From positions 1 to 64,000 of the forward strand of contig NZ_LXYR01000008.1 of the NCBI RefSeq assembly GCF_001650195.1: a DNA stretch of 64,000 nucleotides, in the 5' to 3' direction. Below the pieces are notes generated by a model. That model was not told the DNA's origin. It made no database searches and saw nothing but the letters and a program-made list of their open reading frames with translations. The translations under genes were made by a program, and so were the position numbers. The stretch is from Phormidesmis priestleyi BC1401 (GTDB lineage: Bacteria > Cyanobacteriota > Cyanobacteriia > Leptolyngbyales > Leptolyngbyaceae). Shown piece after piece: positions 25,974 to 35,693 of this stretch (position 1 is its first letter; each line of letters begins with the position of its first letter).

Positions 25974-27494
25974 ATGCCTGACGTGACCTCGATCGCGGCT
26001 CACTACCACGAGCGCACCAAATACGACCCGGAGACCATTCACGCTAAGAGTAAGTCTCTCGATTGGAATCAACAGCCCGTTCCCTTCAAAGATTACAAAA
26101 TTGGGGTCTCGTTTGATCTCAAGCCCTATCTCAATGATCCGCCTCAAGATGTGGCTGGGGTTTGGTGGCAGCGATTATCAAAACTGCTGTTTTGCAGCTA
26201 TGGGCTGACGGGCATGGTGCCGACGGGTGCAGAACCGCACTATATGAGAGCATCACCCTCGGCTGGAGGGCTATATCCCGCTGAGATTTATCTGATCTCT
26301 CGCGGCACACCGTTCTTACCTGCGGGGCTGTATAACTATCAGGCAAAGACCCATTCTCTGCTGCAATTTTGGGAGAGTGATGTCTGGACCTCTCTGCAAT
26401 CGGCGTGTTTTTGGAATCCGGTTTTAGAAGGGACGCAACTGGCGATCGTGATCTCTGCTGTTTTTTATCGATCGTTCTGGCGCTATGAAGATCGCGCCTA
26501 TCGCCGAATTTTCCTCGACACCGGGCACCTGCTCGGAAACCTAGAGCTTGCCAGTTCTCTAAACGATTTTCGTCCGCATCTAATCGCTGGGTTTGCCGAT
26601 GAAGCGGTGAATCAGTTGCTTTATTTAGATTCACAGCAAGAAGGCACGATCGCCGTCATTCCCTTAGCCGATGTGCGCGAAGTCACTCAAAATCTGCCCC
26701 TCACCAAAGCGGCGCTGCCATCGGGGACTCAACTTGATTATCCCAATCTAGATGACGGAGAACTGCTGAGTTATTTTCACCAAACCACTCAAATTCCGGT
26801 CAATCCCGCCGCCAAAGTTAACTGGAAACCTGCGTCTACAGAAGAACAAGATAAATATAATTTTCCGTTTTGTCTCAAAGTGTCTACCGCTTCGGCGGCG
26901 ATCGCGTGGGGCGATCAGTTAGAAAACCTTGAGCAAACGATTTTGCGGCGACGATCGACCCGCGCTTACAGCGGTGCTGCCCTCACCTTGGATGAGCTAA
27001 ACGCCTTGCTAGATTTCACCTATCAGCCTCAACATTATGTTGAGCAAACGTTAGACGGCTCCCCCGATTATTGTGATCTGAGCTTAGTCGAAACCTTTAT
27101 CGCCGTTTCGTCAGTCACCGGACTTGAAGAAGGCTGCTATTACTACGCACCCAAAGCCCAAGAGTTGCGGCAGATTCGCTTTAAGAATTTTCGACGAGAA
27201 TTGCACTATCTCTGTTTAGGGCAAGACTTAGGACGCGATGCCGGAGCGGTGTTGTTTCACACGGCAGATCTCAAAGCGGCGATCGAGCGATATGGCGATC
27301 GCGCCTACCGCTATCTCCATTTAGATGCTGGACATTTAGGACAACGCCTCAACCTTGCCGCCATTCATCTGGGCTTAGGCGTGAGCGGCATCGCTGGCTT
27401 TTTTGACGATCAGGTCAATGACGTGTTGGGCATTCCTGCCGACGAAGCCGTGCTGTATATCACCACATTAGGGCGACCTCGTAGACAATCGTGA
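25974..27494 (+). CDS. SagB/ThcOx-family dehydrogenase with two nitroreductase-like domains
   Basis: About 506 residues from the Met of MPDVTSIAAHYHERTKY, which is where homologues begin; the frame is open further upstream but not conserved. Two nitroreductase-fold units are seen. The first (about residues 60-235) has MRASPSAGGLYPAEIYLI and GLYNYQAKTHSLLQ; the second (about 310-500) has RRSTRAYSGAALTLDELNALL, YYYAPKAQELRQI and LDAGHLGQRLNLAAIHLGLG. SagB enzymes oxidise azolines to azoles in modified peptides using FMN, but this double-domain type is also widespread as a lone gene. No precursor peptide, cyclodehydratase or transporter is near, so a peptide natural-product role is not supported. 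Confidence 0.8.
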   Translation: MPDVTSIAAHYHERTKYDPETIHAKSKSLDWNQQPVPFKDYKIGVSFDLKPYLNDPPQDVAGVWWQRLSKLLFCSYGLTGMVPTGAEPHYMRASPSAGGLYPAEIYLISRGTPFLPAGLYNYQAKTHSLLQFWESDVWTSLQSACFWNPVLEGTQLAIVISAVFYRSFWRYEDRAYRRIFLDTGHLLGNLELASSLNDFRPHLIAGFADEAVNQLLYLDSQQEGTIAVIPLADVREVTQNLPLTKAALPSGTQLDYPNLDDGELLSYFHQTTQIPVNPAAKVNWKPASTEEQDKYNFPFCLKVSTASAAIAWGDQLENLEQTILRRRSTRAYSGAALTLDELNALLDFTYQPQHYVEQTLDGSPDYCDLSLVETFIAVSSVTGLEEGCYYYAPKAQELRQIRFKNFRRELHYLCLGQDLGRDAGAVLFHTADLKAAIERYGDRAYRYLHLDAGHLGQRLNLAAIHLGLGVSGIAGFFDDQVNDVLGIPADEAVLYITTLGRPRRQS

Positions 27495-27566
27495 ATCGCG
27501 ATCGTCGCATCTAGACAGTGAGCGTTTGTACTGATACGCTCAATTGACGAGTGATGCCATTTCTCA

Positions 27567-28409
27567 ATGTCTTTTGATAACCTCTGCAAGCTGCTCTCAG
27601 AAAAATATCCCGATCGCTTTGCCACTTGGCTGCTAGGAGAAGAATCTCGATCGGTAGAAGTCCTGAAAACCGAGTTGGGTATTGAGCCGATTCGAGCCGA
27701 TTCAGTCACGTTTTTGCAAACCACCCATCGAATTCTGCATCTAGAATTTCAGACTGAGTTAAAGTCAAACCCACCGCTCCCCATGCGGATGCTTGATTAT
27801 TGGGTTCGGCTACACCGACTGTATCGATTGCCCGTCACTCAAGTGGTTGTGTTGCTGCTCCCACCCCCGATCGGAACCCCGATCGAAACCGTTTTTGAGC
27901 TAGAAACCACTCGTCACGAATATCAAGTGGTGAAAATGTGGGAGCAAGACGCTGAATTCTTTCTACAAGACCCTGTTCTGCTGCCGTTTGCGCCTTTAGC
28001 CGCGACCCAAAATCCCGACCAGTTGCTTGATCGAGCCGCCCAGCAAATCAGCCAAATTCAACCTACTCAGCGGCGGCAGGAAGTGTCAAGCTATTTGCAG
28101 GTTTTGGCAGGGTTAAAATATAACAAAGATATCATTCGCCGCATATTTCGAGAGGGAATTATGAGAGAGTCAGTCATTTATCAAGAAATTCTTCAGGAAG
28201 GACTTCAGGAAGGACGGCTGAGAGGGCTTCAGGAGGGACTTCAAGAAGGACGGCAGGAGGGACGGCAGGAGATGACCCTGAAAATGCTGCAAGAAGGAGT
28301 TGAAATAGAACTCATCGCTCGTGTGACGGGACTCTCGATCGAGCAGATTCAAACGCTCCTCGCTGAGGCTAACTCAAACTCTGAGACAGAGCAAGGCTTT
28401 ATCGAATGA
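27567..28409 (+). CDS. Rpn-family (PD-(D/E)XK) putative nuclease with LQEG repeats
   Basis: A 280-residue protein of the Rpn/DUF4351-related group often linked to mobile DNA. The nuclease core shows HRILHLEFQTELKSNPPLPMRMLDYWVRL (in part: HLEFQTE, RMLDYW) with the acidic E-x-Q strand. Residues 205-242 are an unusual run of EG-rich repeats (LQEGLQEG, LQEGRQEGRQE) encoded by imperfect 12-15 base tandem repeats at about 28190-28272. The C-terminal helix (ARVTGLSIEQIQTLL) is the usual HTH-like tail. It stands alone, 110 bases upstream of the dynamin gene, on the same strand. Confidence 0.8.
   Translation: MSFDNLCKLLSEKYPDRFATWLLGEESRSVEVLKTELGIEPIRADSVTFLQTTHRILHLEFQTELKSNPPLPMRMLDYWVRLHRLYRLPVTQVVVLLLPPPIGTPIETVFELETTRHEYQVVKMWEQDAEFFLQDPVLLPFAPLAATQNPDQLLDRAAQQISQIQPTQRRQEVSSYLQVLAGLKYNKDIIRRIFREGIMRESVIYQEILQEGLQEGRLRGLQEGLQEGRQEGRQEMTLKMLQEGVEIELIARVTGLSIEQIQTLLAEANSNSETEQGFIE
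28190..28272 (+). repeat. tandem coding minisatellite in the Rpn gene
   Basis: Imperfect repeats of CTTCAGGAAGGA / CGGCAGGAGGGA type, each coding LQEG or RQEG, about six units with one interruption (CGGCTGAGAGGG). Such runs vary in copy number by slippage and are typical of the C-terminal region of this protein family. Confidence 0.65.
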
Positions 28410-28519
28410 ATCCATTTTCACTAGCGTCTTTAAAGATATAGCTATGGCTACTAAGACAAGTTGAAGATCATCTATCTATGGGAATACTGTGGAGAATGAT
28501 GTTAACTAGATAAAATCTG

Positions 28520-31129
28520 ATGGTTGCGATCGCTTCTTCCCCATCCGCAGTTGCTGATATTTTGTCTAAACTGCTGAATCAGCCGATTCATGAACAGCAA
28601 GTTAATCCGTTGGTGGCATATCTAGGGGCATTGTCCGCCGTGTTGGTCGGCGTTACCCATGCTGATGGTCAGGTTACAGACCAAGAGAAGCAACGACTGG
28701 GGAAGACTTTGACTCAGTTTATTCCGTCAGGCAGTGTGTTGAATAGTGTGGTGCGATCGCTGGTGCAAGGCGTACGTGAGAGCAAAATTTACGCGAAGCC
28801 AGCAGAATTAGCCACGCTGACAAGCCTATTCGCCGAATCAGAAAAGCTGTTGCTGATTATGTTTGGCTACGAGATGGCAACCGCCGACGGCGATCTTGAC
28901 CCTAAAGAACAGAAGTATCTCCGCATTATTGCCCAGCATTTACATCTAAAGGATGAATGGATCGTGGCTTTGGAAGCAGGATTAATTCATCAGCAGACGA
29001 GTGATGTTTTGAGTGAAGTGCGTTATCTGCTTGACCCTGCTAGATTTCAAGCGCTTGATCCAGTGTTTGCTAAAGCAGCTAGCCAAATACTGACGCGACT
29101 TCCAGAAAGCGCTAAGTCTCACGGGGCAGGCGTGAAAGTCGGCTACGAAACCCTGGCAAGGTTTCAAGCCCAGCGCCAACAGTTAGATCGCTGGTGCGGT
29201 GAGCTTTGGCAAATCGTTTCAGAGTGCCACGATCTCATTCCCCTTCCCCAGCAGCTAGAAACCAAACTGCAAGAAATTTCTCAAAGGCTGCAATCACAGA
29301 AGTTCCGCGTTGCTGTCGTGGGCGAATTCAGCCAAGGGAAATCGACGTTGCTAAACGCGCTGTTAGGAGAAGAAATTCAGCCTACGCGAGTGATTCCGTG
29401 CAGTGGCAGCATTACGGTGTTGCGCTACGGTGAGCAAAAGCGGGTGATTTGTCGCTACCGAAATGGGCAAGAAGAGATTATTCCTTTAGAAGAATATCAG
29501 GCTAGAGCATCGATTCCTGACGATGTGGCTCTGGGCAATCGGCAAGATGCGCTGACTTCTGATGTCTTGGAAATTGTCTATGAGCATCCTGGGCTGGCAC
29601 TGTGTCGGCATGGAGTTGAGTTGATTGACTCACCCGGCTTAAACGAGCATCCTGAGCGCACTCGCATCACAAATCAGCTTTTAGAAAATGCGGACGCGGT
29701 GATCTTTTTAGCCAATGGTCCACGACCAATGACTCAGGGCGAACGAGAACTGCTGACGAGCTTAAAGTTGAAATTGAATGGAGGACAAGCCGATCGACCT
29801 GCTAATAACCTGTTTGTGTTGGTGAATTTTATGGATTTGCTGCGGCGTGAACCCGATCGTCAGCAAGTCCGGCAGTTGGTTGAGAATTCCGTTTTCGGCG
29901 AAGTTCCAATCCTTGAAACCCCAAAGCAGCTTCACTTTATCTCAGCTCAAGCTGCTCTGGAAGCAATCGTTGAAGGCGATGACCAAAACGATTATTTGCA
30001 GACCTTTCGAGGATTTACTCAAGTATTGGAGACGTTTCTCACTCAAGAACGAGGAGCGATCGTCAATCAGCGCAGCCAAGCTGATCTGGATGGTGTGGCA
30101 CAGTCGCTAACTCTGCAACTCAAGCAGGCAGAAGAGATCATCGCTGGAGAAGTTGCAGTCTCCAATGCTGCCAAGCAGGACATCGTGAACAAGATTGGTG
30201 AAGCGAGTGGATATTTAGCTAATTTGCAAACGCTAATCCGATCGACCAGTGAGCAAAAACGGGACGTGGTGAAGCGGCTTGAAATCAAACAGCACTTAAA
30301 GAATTATACTGACAAAAAATCTGCCTCTTGGAACTCTAATCAGGGATCGACAAACAAGATTCTGAAAGAATTTGGCGATAAATTTCAATCAGATTTGTCA
30401 GATGCCATTGGCGAATGGACGCAAACTACAGTCATTCAAGAAACGCTTACACCCACGCTTAAAGCTATTGACTCCAACATTCAAAGTAAGATTTACCAGT
30501 TCCAAAAGAGTGCTGAAGCGATCGACCAAAGGACAGGTTCTCAACTAGCCATCCAATTCGATTTGAGCGTGAAGCAAGTGGCTCCCCAGTTCGAGTTTAC
30601 TGCTGCTGCTGGCTCAGACGCATGGGAAGCTGCTTGGGACATCGGACTCGGGAGTATCAGTGGATTGGGTGCAGGGGGACTATTGGTAGGAGGCATTGCG
30701 CTTGCTGTGAGCAGTATTGCTTTCTTTCCGCTAGTGCTTACAGGTGGAGCAATTGCCGGAATCGCCGCTGGAGGTGCAGCTTTGGGGACAGCAATTGGAG
30801 GGGCAATCGGCTTCCTCACACCGCCCGACCAAGAAGCGATCAAGCGAGAAGTTATTGAAGAAGGCTTCAAGCAGTTTCATGCTCAAGATGGCACGGGTCA
30901 ACTGATGAAGTCACTCGATACTTTGGTCGAAAGTGTGTTCGATCAAAGACTGGAGACCATTCAAGCTGTCACTCGTCAATACATGGCTCTGCTCAATTCG
31001 TTGTTAATCGATTCAGAAACCGTGCATACGTCAACATTGAACGAAGTTGCCGCAGAACGGCAGTGGTATCAAGAACAGCACTCTAGGTCAGTCGCCTTCC
31101 AGTCTCGGCTTAATAATTTTTTGGCTTAG
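28520..31129 (+). CDS. TerB-like + dynamin-family GTPase
   Basis: An 869-residue protein. Residues 15-170 form a TerB-like helical domain (GALSAVLVGVTHADGQVTDQEK, EMATADGDLDPKEQKYL) with two acidic metal-binding-like loops. A dynamin-type GTPase follows: P-loop GEFSQGKSTLLNALL (about 265-279), switch region Thr near TRVIPCSGS, and G3 DSPGLNEHP (about 369). The G4 position reads LVNFMDLL and not the usual TKxD. A long helical stalk (510-680) leads to a glycine-rich hydrophobic hairpin (about 705-775, GAGGLLVGGIALAV, FPLVLTGGAIAGIAAGG) that should insert in membrane. Bacterial dynamins remodel membranes and some help against phage or membrane stress. A partner gene of unknown family follows 48 bases downstream. 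Confidence 0.85.
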   Translation: MVAIASSPSAVADILSKLLNQPIHEQQVNPLVAYLGALSAVLVGVTHADGQVTDQEKQRLGKTLTQFIPSGSVLNSVVRSLVQGVRESKIYAKPAELATLTSLFAESEKLLLIMFGYEMATADGDLDPKEQKYLRIIAQHLHLKDEWIVALEAGLIHQQTSDVLSEVRYLLDPARFQALDPVFAKAASQILTRLPESAKSHGAGVKVGYETLARFQAQRQQLDRWCGELWQIVSECHDLIPLPQQLETKLQEISQRLQSQKFRVAVVGEFSQGKSTLLNALLGEEIQPTRVIPCSGSITVLRYGEQKRVICRYRNGQEEIIPLEEYQARASIPDDVALGNRQDALTSDVLEIVYEHPGLALCRHGVELIDSPGLNEHPERTRITNQLLENADAVIFLANGPRPMTQGERELLTSLKLKLNGGQADRPANNLFVLVNFMDLLRREPDRQQVRQLVENSVFGEVPILETPKQLHFISAQAALEAIVEGDDQNDYLQTFRGFTQVLETFLTQERGAIVNQRSQADLDGVAQSLTLQLKQAEEIIAGEVAVSNAAKQDIVNKIGEASGYLANLQTLIRSTSEQKRDVVKRLEIKQHLKNYTDKKSASWNSNQGSTNKILKEFGDKFQSDLSDAIGEWTQTTVIQETLTPTLKAIDSNIQSKIYQFQKSAEAIDQRTGSQLAIQFDLSVKQVAPQFEFTAAAGSDAWEAAWDIGLGSISGLGAGGLLVGGIALAVSSIAFFPLVLTGGAIAGIAAGGAALGTAIGGAIGFLTPPDQEAIKREVIEEGFKQFHAQDGTGQLMKSLDTLVESVFDQRLETIQAVTRQYMALLNSLLIDSETVHTSTLNEVAAERQWYQEQHSRSVAFQSRLNNFLA

Positions 31130-31177
31130 ACCTTACAACCATTCAGTTTTTGAACAATCCCCAACCACTACACAAGT

Positions 31178-32362
31178 ATGCTTTTTCAATTTCCGGCAGC
31201 GATTCAACTAGGGCTTGATACAGGTAAGCTAGTTCAGGTTATTTCTAAAGGTGTGCCGATAGGTCAGGTACGAGAGGTGGCAACAGGTCACTTCGCGGGA
31301 CACGCGATCGGGGTTACAGGACTAGACCCACTGACAGGATTTTCCAGCCTGCCACTTTTGCAAGCAACCACTGCGGTGATTGGTGTTGGGGTTGCAGCAA
31401 CGGCTGCCCTTGCCGCCGTGAATCTCTATCAAACGATAAAACTTCGTCAAGATGTTACAGCTTTGCGGTTAGAGGTCAAAGACGGCTTTATTGACCTCAA
31501 GCAGGCATTGCGCGACCAAGGGTTAGAGGTGATTGAGCATATCGATCGTGTCGCCGAAGACGTTGAATTCCGTCACCATCGCACGATTCTCGCACGAGCT
31601 TATGGGCTGTTTAACCAGGCGACTATTCGTCTGCAATCGGCGCTCACAGTTCAAGATCTCGCACGTCGAAATGCCGACATTAACTCAGTCCGCGACATGA
31701 TGTTTGAAGCATTAGCAGACTACGACAACCCTCAACTACTCAACAACACAAATGCGGCTGGTTATATTCGTCGCCGTGAATGCGTTTGGGCGATTCAACA
31801 AGCGATCGCCTTTACCTATCAACTGCAAGGCGAACAAACCAGTGTCAGTCATCGATTGGAGACACTCTGTACTACTATTCGTCGCGATTCCGTTACTGCG
31901 GTCAACCAGATTGACTCTCAGTCCGAACTTGACTTCCTCTTCCCCGAACTTGTCCGCATTCACGACCACGACTTGCAAGCGCTCAACCTCTGGCAAACTC
32001 AGATTGACTGGGTACAAACGCTAGATTCAGACGAAATCAGACTCTTGAATAGGTCTGAACTTAACCCAGTTGATCTAAAAATGTCTGGAACAGGATCTTT
32101 GTTAGAAGTGCCTTCAGAGCAAACTCTTTACGAAGAACTTCAGCCAAAGTCGAACCCCGCGACTCTGTGCAATCAACTTCGGCTAATGATGGCTCCAGAT
32201 ATGCGACTTGAGTATGCTTCTGTGATTAGTCAACAGGCACAAAGCAATGACTTAAAAGCGCTGACTATGGATAAGTTACAAGCTGCATCAGACTATACGA
32301 TCGCTAATCTTTATCACTATTTCCAACCTGAGGAAGGGGTTCTAAGCAGAGAGACAACTTAG
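31178..32362 (+). CDS. unknown protein with membrane/coiled-coil segment, partner of the dynamin gene
   Basis: A 394-residue protein I do not recognise. The first 65 residues are neutral with no export signal. A hydrophobic helix at about 66-86 (TTAVIGVGVAATAALAAV) is followed at once by a coiled coil (LRQDVTALRLEVKDGFIDLKQALRDQ, in part RQDVTALRLEVKDG). The remainder is helical and soluble, with AGYIRRRECVWAIQQAIAF and a charged C-terminus. It starts 48 bases after the dynamin stop on the same strand, so the two are probably one operon. A helix plus coiled coil next to a membrane-active GTPase suggests a physical complex; this is inference. Confidence 0.6.
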   Translation: MLFQFPAAIQLGLDTGKLVQVISKGVPIGQVREVATGHFAGHAIGVTGLDPLTGFSSLPLLQATTAVIGVGVAATAALAAVNLYQTIKLRQDVTALRLEVKDGFIDLKQALRDQGLEVIEHIDRVAEDVEFRHHRTILARAYGLFNQATIRLQSALTVQDLARRNADINSVRDMMFEALADYDNPQLLNNTNAAGYIRRRECVWAIQQAIAFTYQLQGEQTSVSHRLETLCTTIRRDSVTAVNQIDSQSELDFLFPELVRIHDHDLQALNLWQTQIDWVQTLDSDEIRLLNRSELNPVDLKMSGTGSLLEVPSEQTLYEELQPKSNPATLCNQLRLMMAPDMRLEYASVISQQAQSNDLKALTMDKLQAASDYTIANLYHYFQPEEGVLSRETT

Positions 32363-32389
32363 CGAGCATCACCCGTGAACTGTCCTTAA

Positions 32390-32476
32390 CGAATGGCTAT
32401 ACGAGTTTTTGCAACAGGCAAAAGAAGATGAAGTTGCCGCAATAAAACCCCTACGAGATCAAACTGTCTCAGGCTA
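32390..32476 (+). other. short coding-like remnant before proS
   Basis: A frame open between stops reads NEWLYEFLQQAKEDE...KPLRDQTVSG and then TAG (32474-32476). It has no start codon and no family I know. It may be the tail of a lost gene or chance. Confidence 0.2.
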
Positions 32477-32575
32477 GTTTTTCAAGTTGCAAAGCTCCAC
32501 AGTGAGTGAAATCGCCGCGCTAACCTTCAGCGAATGCCGTAGACTGAAATGTGAATTTGCGAAAGGGAACGGACG

Positions 32576-34384
32576 ATGCGGCTATCTCAGATGCTATTTG
32601 TCACACTGCGGGAAGACCCTGCGGAGGCAGAAATCCCCAGTCACAAGCTATTGCTGAGGGCTGGCTATATTCGTCGAGTCGGCAGTGGCATCTATGCCTA
32701 TCTGCCTTTAATGTGGCGCGTGCTGCAAAAAGTTTCACAGATTGTCCGCGAAGAAATGAACGCGACGGGCGCACAAGAATGTCTGCTACCGCAACTTCAA
32801 CCCGCCGAACTCTGGCAAGAATCGGGACGCTGGGACACCTACACCAAAGCTGAAGGCATTATGTTTGCCCTGGTTGATCGCCAACAGCGTGAACTCGGTC
32901 TAGGTCCGACTCACGAAGAAGTGGTTACGGCGATCGCGCGTGACATGATTCGCTCTTATCGACAGTTGCCCCAAACTCTCTATCAAATTCAAACCAAATT
33001 TCGCGATGAGATTCGTCCTCGATTTGGCTTAATGCGGGGTCGAGAATTCATTATGAAAGATGCCTATTCATTTGACGCTGACGAAGCGGGAATGAAGCTG
33101 ACCTACGAAAAGATGAATCAGGCATATCACAATATTCTCAGACGATGTGGGCTGAAGTTTCGAGCCGTCGATGCCGATTCGGGCGCGATCGGAGGCTCTG
33201 GTTCTCAAGAGTTTATGGTGCTGGCAGACGCGGGTGAAGACGAGATTCTTTACACCGACGATGGACACTATGCTGCCAACGTCGAGAAAGCCGTCTCTCT
33301 GCCCCCCGATGCCGAGCCGTCACCCTTCACCACCCACGAGAAGCGAGAAACGCCGGGAACAGAGACGATCGAGAAGCTCTGCAAGTTTCTCAAATGCTCT
33401 CCGACTCAACTCGTCAAAAACGTCTTATACCAAGCCGTCTACGACAGCGGAATCACCGTTCTAGTGTTGATTCACATCCGAGGCGATCAAGATGTTAACG
33501 CCGTTAAGCTACAAAACGAACTGGTCAAATTAGCCGCTCAATACGGCGCTAAGACCGTTTTGTCGCTCACCGTTCCTGACGCTGAAGCTCAACAAAAATG
33601 GGCATCAAAGCCTTTGCCATTGGGCTATATGTCTCCTGGCATTAGCGATGACTACATTCGATCGTCAAAAGAGATTGCGCCAAAATTTGTTCGACTCGTG
33701 GATCAAACCGTTGTCGAGTTGCAAAATTTCGTCACCGGATCTGATGAGTCGGGCTATCACGTCGTCGGGGCAAACTGGGGCGCACAGTTTCAGAAGTCGC
33801 CGCACGTTGTTGATTTAAGAAAAGCGAAAGCGGGCGATCGTGCCATTCACGACTCAACCCAAATCTTACAAACCGCACGGGGCATTGAGATTGGGCACAT
33901 CTTCCAGCTCGGCACCAAATATTCCACGGCGTTGGGTGCGACCTACACCAATGAGCAGGGCGAAGAAGTGCCGCTGGTGATGGGCTGCTATGGCGTAGGC
34001 ATATCTCGACTGGCACAATCGGCGGTTGAGCAATCTTACGATAAAGACGGCATTGTTTTTCCGGTGGCGATCGCGCCTTATCACGCGATTGTGATCATTC
34101 CCAATGTCGGAGATGCTGAGCAAGTCGCGGCGGCTGAAAAGCTGTATGGTGAACTGAATCAAGCGGGAGTTGAAACCCTGCTGGATGATCGCAACGATCG
34201 GGCGGGTGTGAAGTTCAAAGATGCTGACTTGATTGGCATTCCCTATCGAATTGTCACCGGAAAATCGCTCAAAGACGGTAAAGTTGAAGTCGTGCAACGA
34301 GCGACCAAAGCGGTGCAAGAGATCGCGATCTCAGAAGTCGTTTCTACCTTAAAACAATGGATTTCTGAAGCAACCCACCGATGA
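32576..34384 (+). CDS. proS: prolyl-tRNA synthetase
   Basis: A 602-residue class II synthetase of the bacterial type with editing insertion. Motif 1 is near [20 protein letters not shown]; motif 2 is [26 protein letters not shown] (in part [17 protein letters not shown]); motif 3 is [17 protein letters not shown]. The YbaK-like editing domain lies between motifs 2 and 3 (about 230-385). The C-terminal anticodon-binding domain has [13 protein letters not shown] and [25 protein letters not shown] (in part). Length fits the family. The start ATG at 32576 leads straight into the conserved [13 protein letters not shown]. No operon partner. Confidence 0.96.
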   Translation: MRLSQMLFVTLREDPAEAEIPSHKLLLRAGYIRRVGSGIYAYLPLMWRVLQKVSQIVREEMNATGAQECLLPQLQPAELWQESGRWDTYTKAEGIMFALVDRQQRELGLGPTHEEVVTAIARDMIRSYRQLPQTLYQIQTKFRDEIRPRFGLMRGREFIMKDAYSFDADEAGMKLTYEKMNQAYHNILRRCGLKFRAVDADSGAIGGSGSQEFMVLADAGEDEILYTDDGHYAANVEKAVSLPPDAEPSPFTTHEKRETPGTETIEKLCKFLKCSPTQLVKNVLYQAVYDSGITVLVLIHIRGDQDVNAVKLQNELVKLAAQYGAKTVLSLTVPDAEAQQKWASKPLPLGYMSPGISDDYIRSSKEIAPKFVRLVDQTVVELQNFVTGSDESGYHVVGANWGAQFQKSPHVVDLRKAKAGDRAIHDSTQILQTARGIEIGHIFQLGTKYSTALGATYTNEQGEEVPLVMGCYGVGISRLAQSAVEQSYDKDGIVFPVAIAPYHAIVIIPNVGDAEQVAAAEKLYGELNQAGVETLLDDRNDRAGVKFKDADLIGIPYRIVTGKSLKDGKVEVVQRATKAVQEIAISEVVSTLKQWISEATHR

Positions 34385-34600
34385 CGTGCGGTTCCGTGGG
34401 TTTCGACTCCACCTACTAGTGAGTTGAGGGCTGAGCGAAGTCGAAGCCCGATCCATCGGACCTTTATCTTGATGCAGATCCGAAACTCTCTTTAAACAAT
34501 CTTCCGGAATCAGTTCCGAAGCGGATGTAGTCAATCCTGTTGCATCCTCCACAAATTGATTGTCTAAAGTCCGAGATCCAACACTAGGAGGGATTCCTCG

Positions 34601-35281
34601 ATGCAAGACCAACATTCGACTCGCCGCATTCCTGTCGGAATGGTTGCAGGGTTGTCAGCCCTAGCGGTGACAGCAGGCAGCGCGACTGCATTTTTAGCGT
34701 GGCATTCGACCCAGCCAAAACCTGTAGAAACTGCCCCTGCAATCTCTAAAGTTGAGCCACAGCCCTCGCCTTCTGCATCAGTGGCTCCCATAGTGGCACC
34801 GTCTGTCCAACCGATTCGCCAATCAACTCCAAAAGTGGCATCGCCTGTTGTTGAGACGACCGCTAAAATCTATTGGCTCAAAGATTCTGGAGTTTTAGAG
34901 GCAGTGCCCGTCAAGCTGAAACCTGGCGATCGCTCAGAGTCAGTGTTGAGCGGCGCGATCGACACTCTGCTCAACGGTTCACCTGATCAAACACTCACGA
35001 CGACGATTCCTCAAGGCACCCAGCTTAGAAGCCTCAAAGTCAAGCCTGACGGTATTCACATTGATTTGTCATCTGCTTTCACAAAGGGCGGCGGCAGCGC
35101 GTCTATGATGGGTCGCGTTGGTCAGGTTCTCTACACGGCGACTAGCACCGATCCAAGTGCGCCTGTCTTTTTGTCGGTCGGAGGGCAACCTCTCGAAACG
35201 CTGGGCGGTGAAGGCTTGATGTTAGATCAGCCCATGACGCGACGATCGTTTGAGAAAAATTTCGTCTTAGAAGCCCGATAG
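34601..35281 (+). CDS. GerMN-domain exported/membrane-anchored protein
   Basis: A 226-residue protein with one N-terminal hydrophobic segment (VGMVAGLSALAVTAGSATAFLAW, residues about 12-34) that serves as signal anchor. A Pro/Ser/Val-rich linker follows, then a GerMN domain (about 85-215): KIYWLKDSGVLEAVPVKL, ESVLSGAIDTLLNGSPDQ, TQLRSLKVKPDGIHIDLSSAF and VGQVLYTATS. GerMN was described from spore germination but is common in the envelope proteins of non-sporing bacteria, including cyanobacteria; the role may be in peptidoglycan regulation. It is convergent with the NIL-domain gene. Confidence 0.8.
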   Translation: MQDQHSTRRIPVGMVAGLSALAVTAGSATAFLAWHSTQPKPVETAPAISKVEPQPSPSASVAPIVAPSVQPIRQSTPKVASPVVETTAKIYWLKDSGVLEAVPVKLKPGDRSESVLSGAIDTLLNGSPDQTLTTTIPQGTQLRSLKVKPDGIHIDLSSAFTKGGGSASMMGRVGQVLYTATSTDPSAPVFLSVGGQPLETLGGEGLMLDQPMTRRSFEKNFVLEAR

Positions 35282-35350
35282 AAGGCTTTTCGATGGGTTG
35301 CAGCCAGAACTGATCTTCTTCACGGCGATAGTCTGACGTTTCAGAGTTGC

Positions 35351-35385
35351 TGCCAGGATGGAAGTGCCGATTGCAAATCCTGGCA
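35351..35385. terminator. hairpin between convergent genes, possible terminator
   Basis: TGCCAGGAT (35351-35359) and ATCCTGGCA (35377-35385) form a perfect nine-pair stem around 17 bases. No T-run follows on either strand, so termination is uncertain. It lies between the GerMN gene and the convergent NIL gene. Confidence 0.35.
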
Positions 35386-35414
35386 CTCAAATTTGATCAG
35401 CGGCAAATTTCGTC

Positions 35415-35693
35415 TTACCAGCCGTCTGTTTCAGTCTCGTTCCAGACTTCGAGATCTAACTCAGCGAGATAGGTCATCGCATTCTCAATTTGGGCATGGC
35501 TTCCTTGGAGATTGAGGTCAAACCAGCCATCACCGTTGGCATTGGCTCCTAAAACGGCGGCTGTGATATTCACGGTTAATGAATAATCAGAGATTAAACG
35601 AGAAATCACAGGCTCTTGATGATAGTGCTTGGGAATGCGGATGCGAATGCGCTTTTGAGTCGATCGGCTATCTTCGTTTGTTATGGTTCGCAT
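35415..35693 (-). CDS. small NIL-domain protein
   Basis: A 92-residue protein with the ferredoxin-like NIL fold, otherwise found at the C-terminus of methionine ABC-transporter ATPases, where it binds the amino acid. The conserved stretch is RIRIPKHYHQEPVISRLISDYSLTVNITAAVLG...GWFDLNLQG (shown in part: IPKHYHQEPVIS, YSLTVNITAA, DGWFDLNLQG). Stand-alone NIL proteins are usual in cyanobacteria, often linked with sulphur metabolism; no transporter or sulphur gene is adjacent. A GGAGCC ribosome-binding-like sequence stands just upstream of the start (complement of 35701-35709). Confidence 0.85.
   Translation of the reverse strand: MRTITNEDSRSTQKRIRIRIPKHYHQEPVISRLISDYSLTVNITAAVLGANANGDGWFDLNLQGSHAQIENAMTYLAELDLEVWNETETDGW

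Noticed and set aside
28190..28272. CRISPR array from the tandem repeats at 28.2 kb
   Set aside because: The repeats are 12-15 bases, have no spacers and are coding.
34372..34403. ACCCAC/GTGGGT inverted repeat at the end of proS
   Set aside because: The stem is short, overlaps the coding end and has no T-run, so it is not called a terminator.
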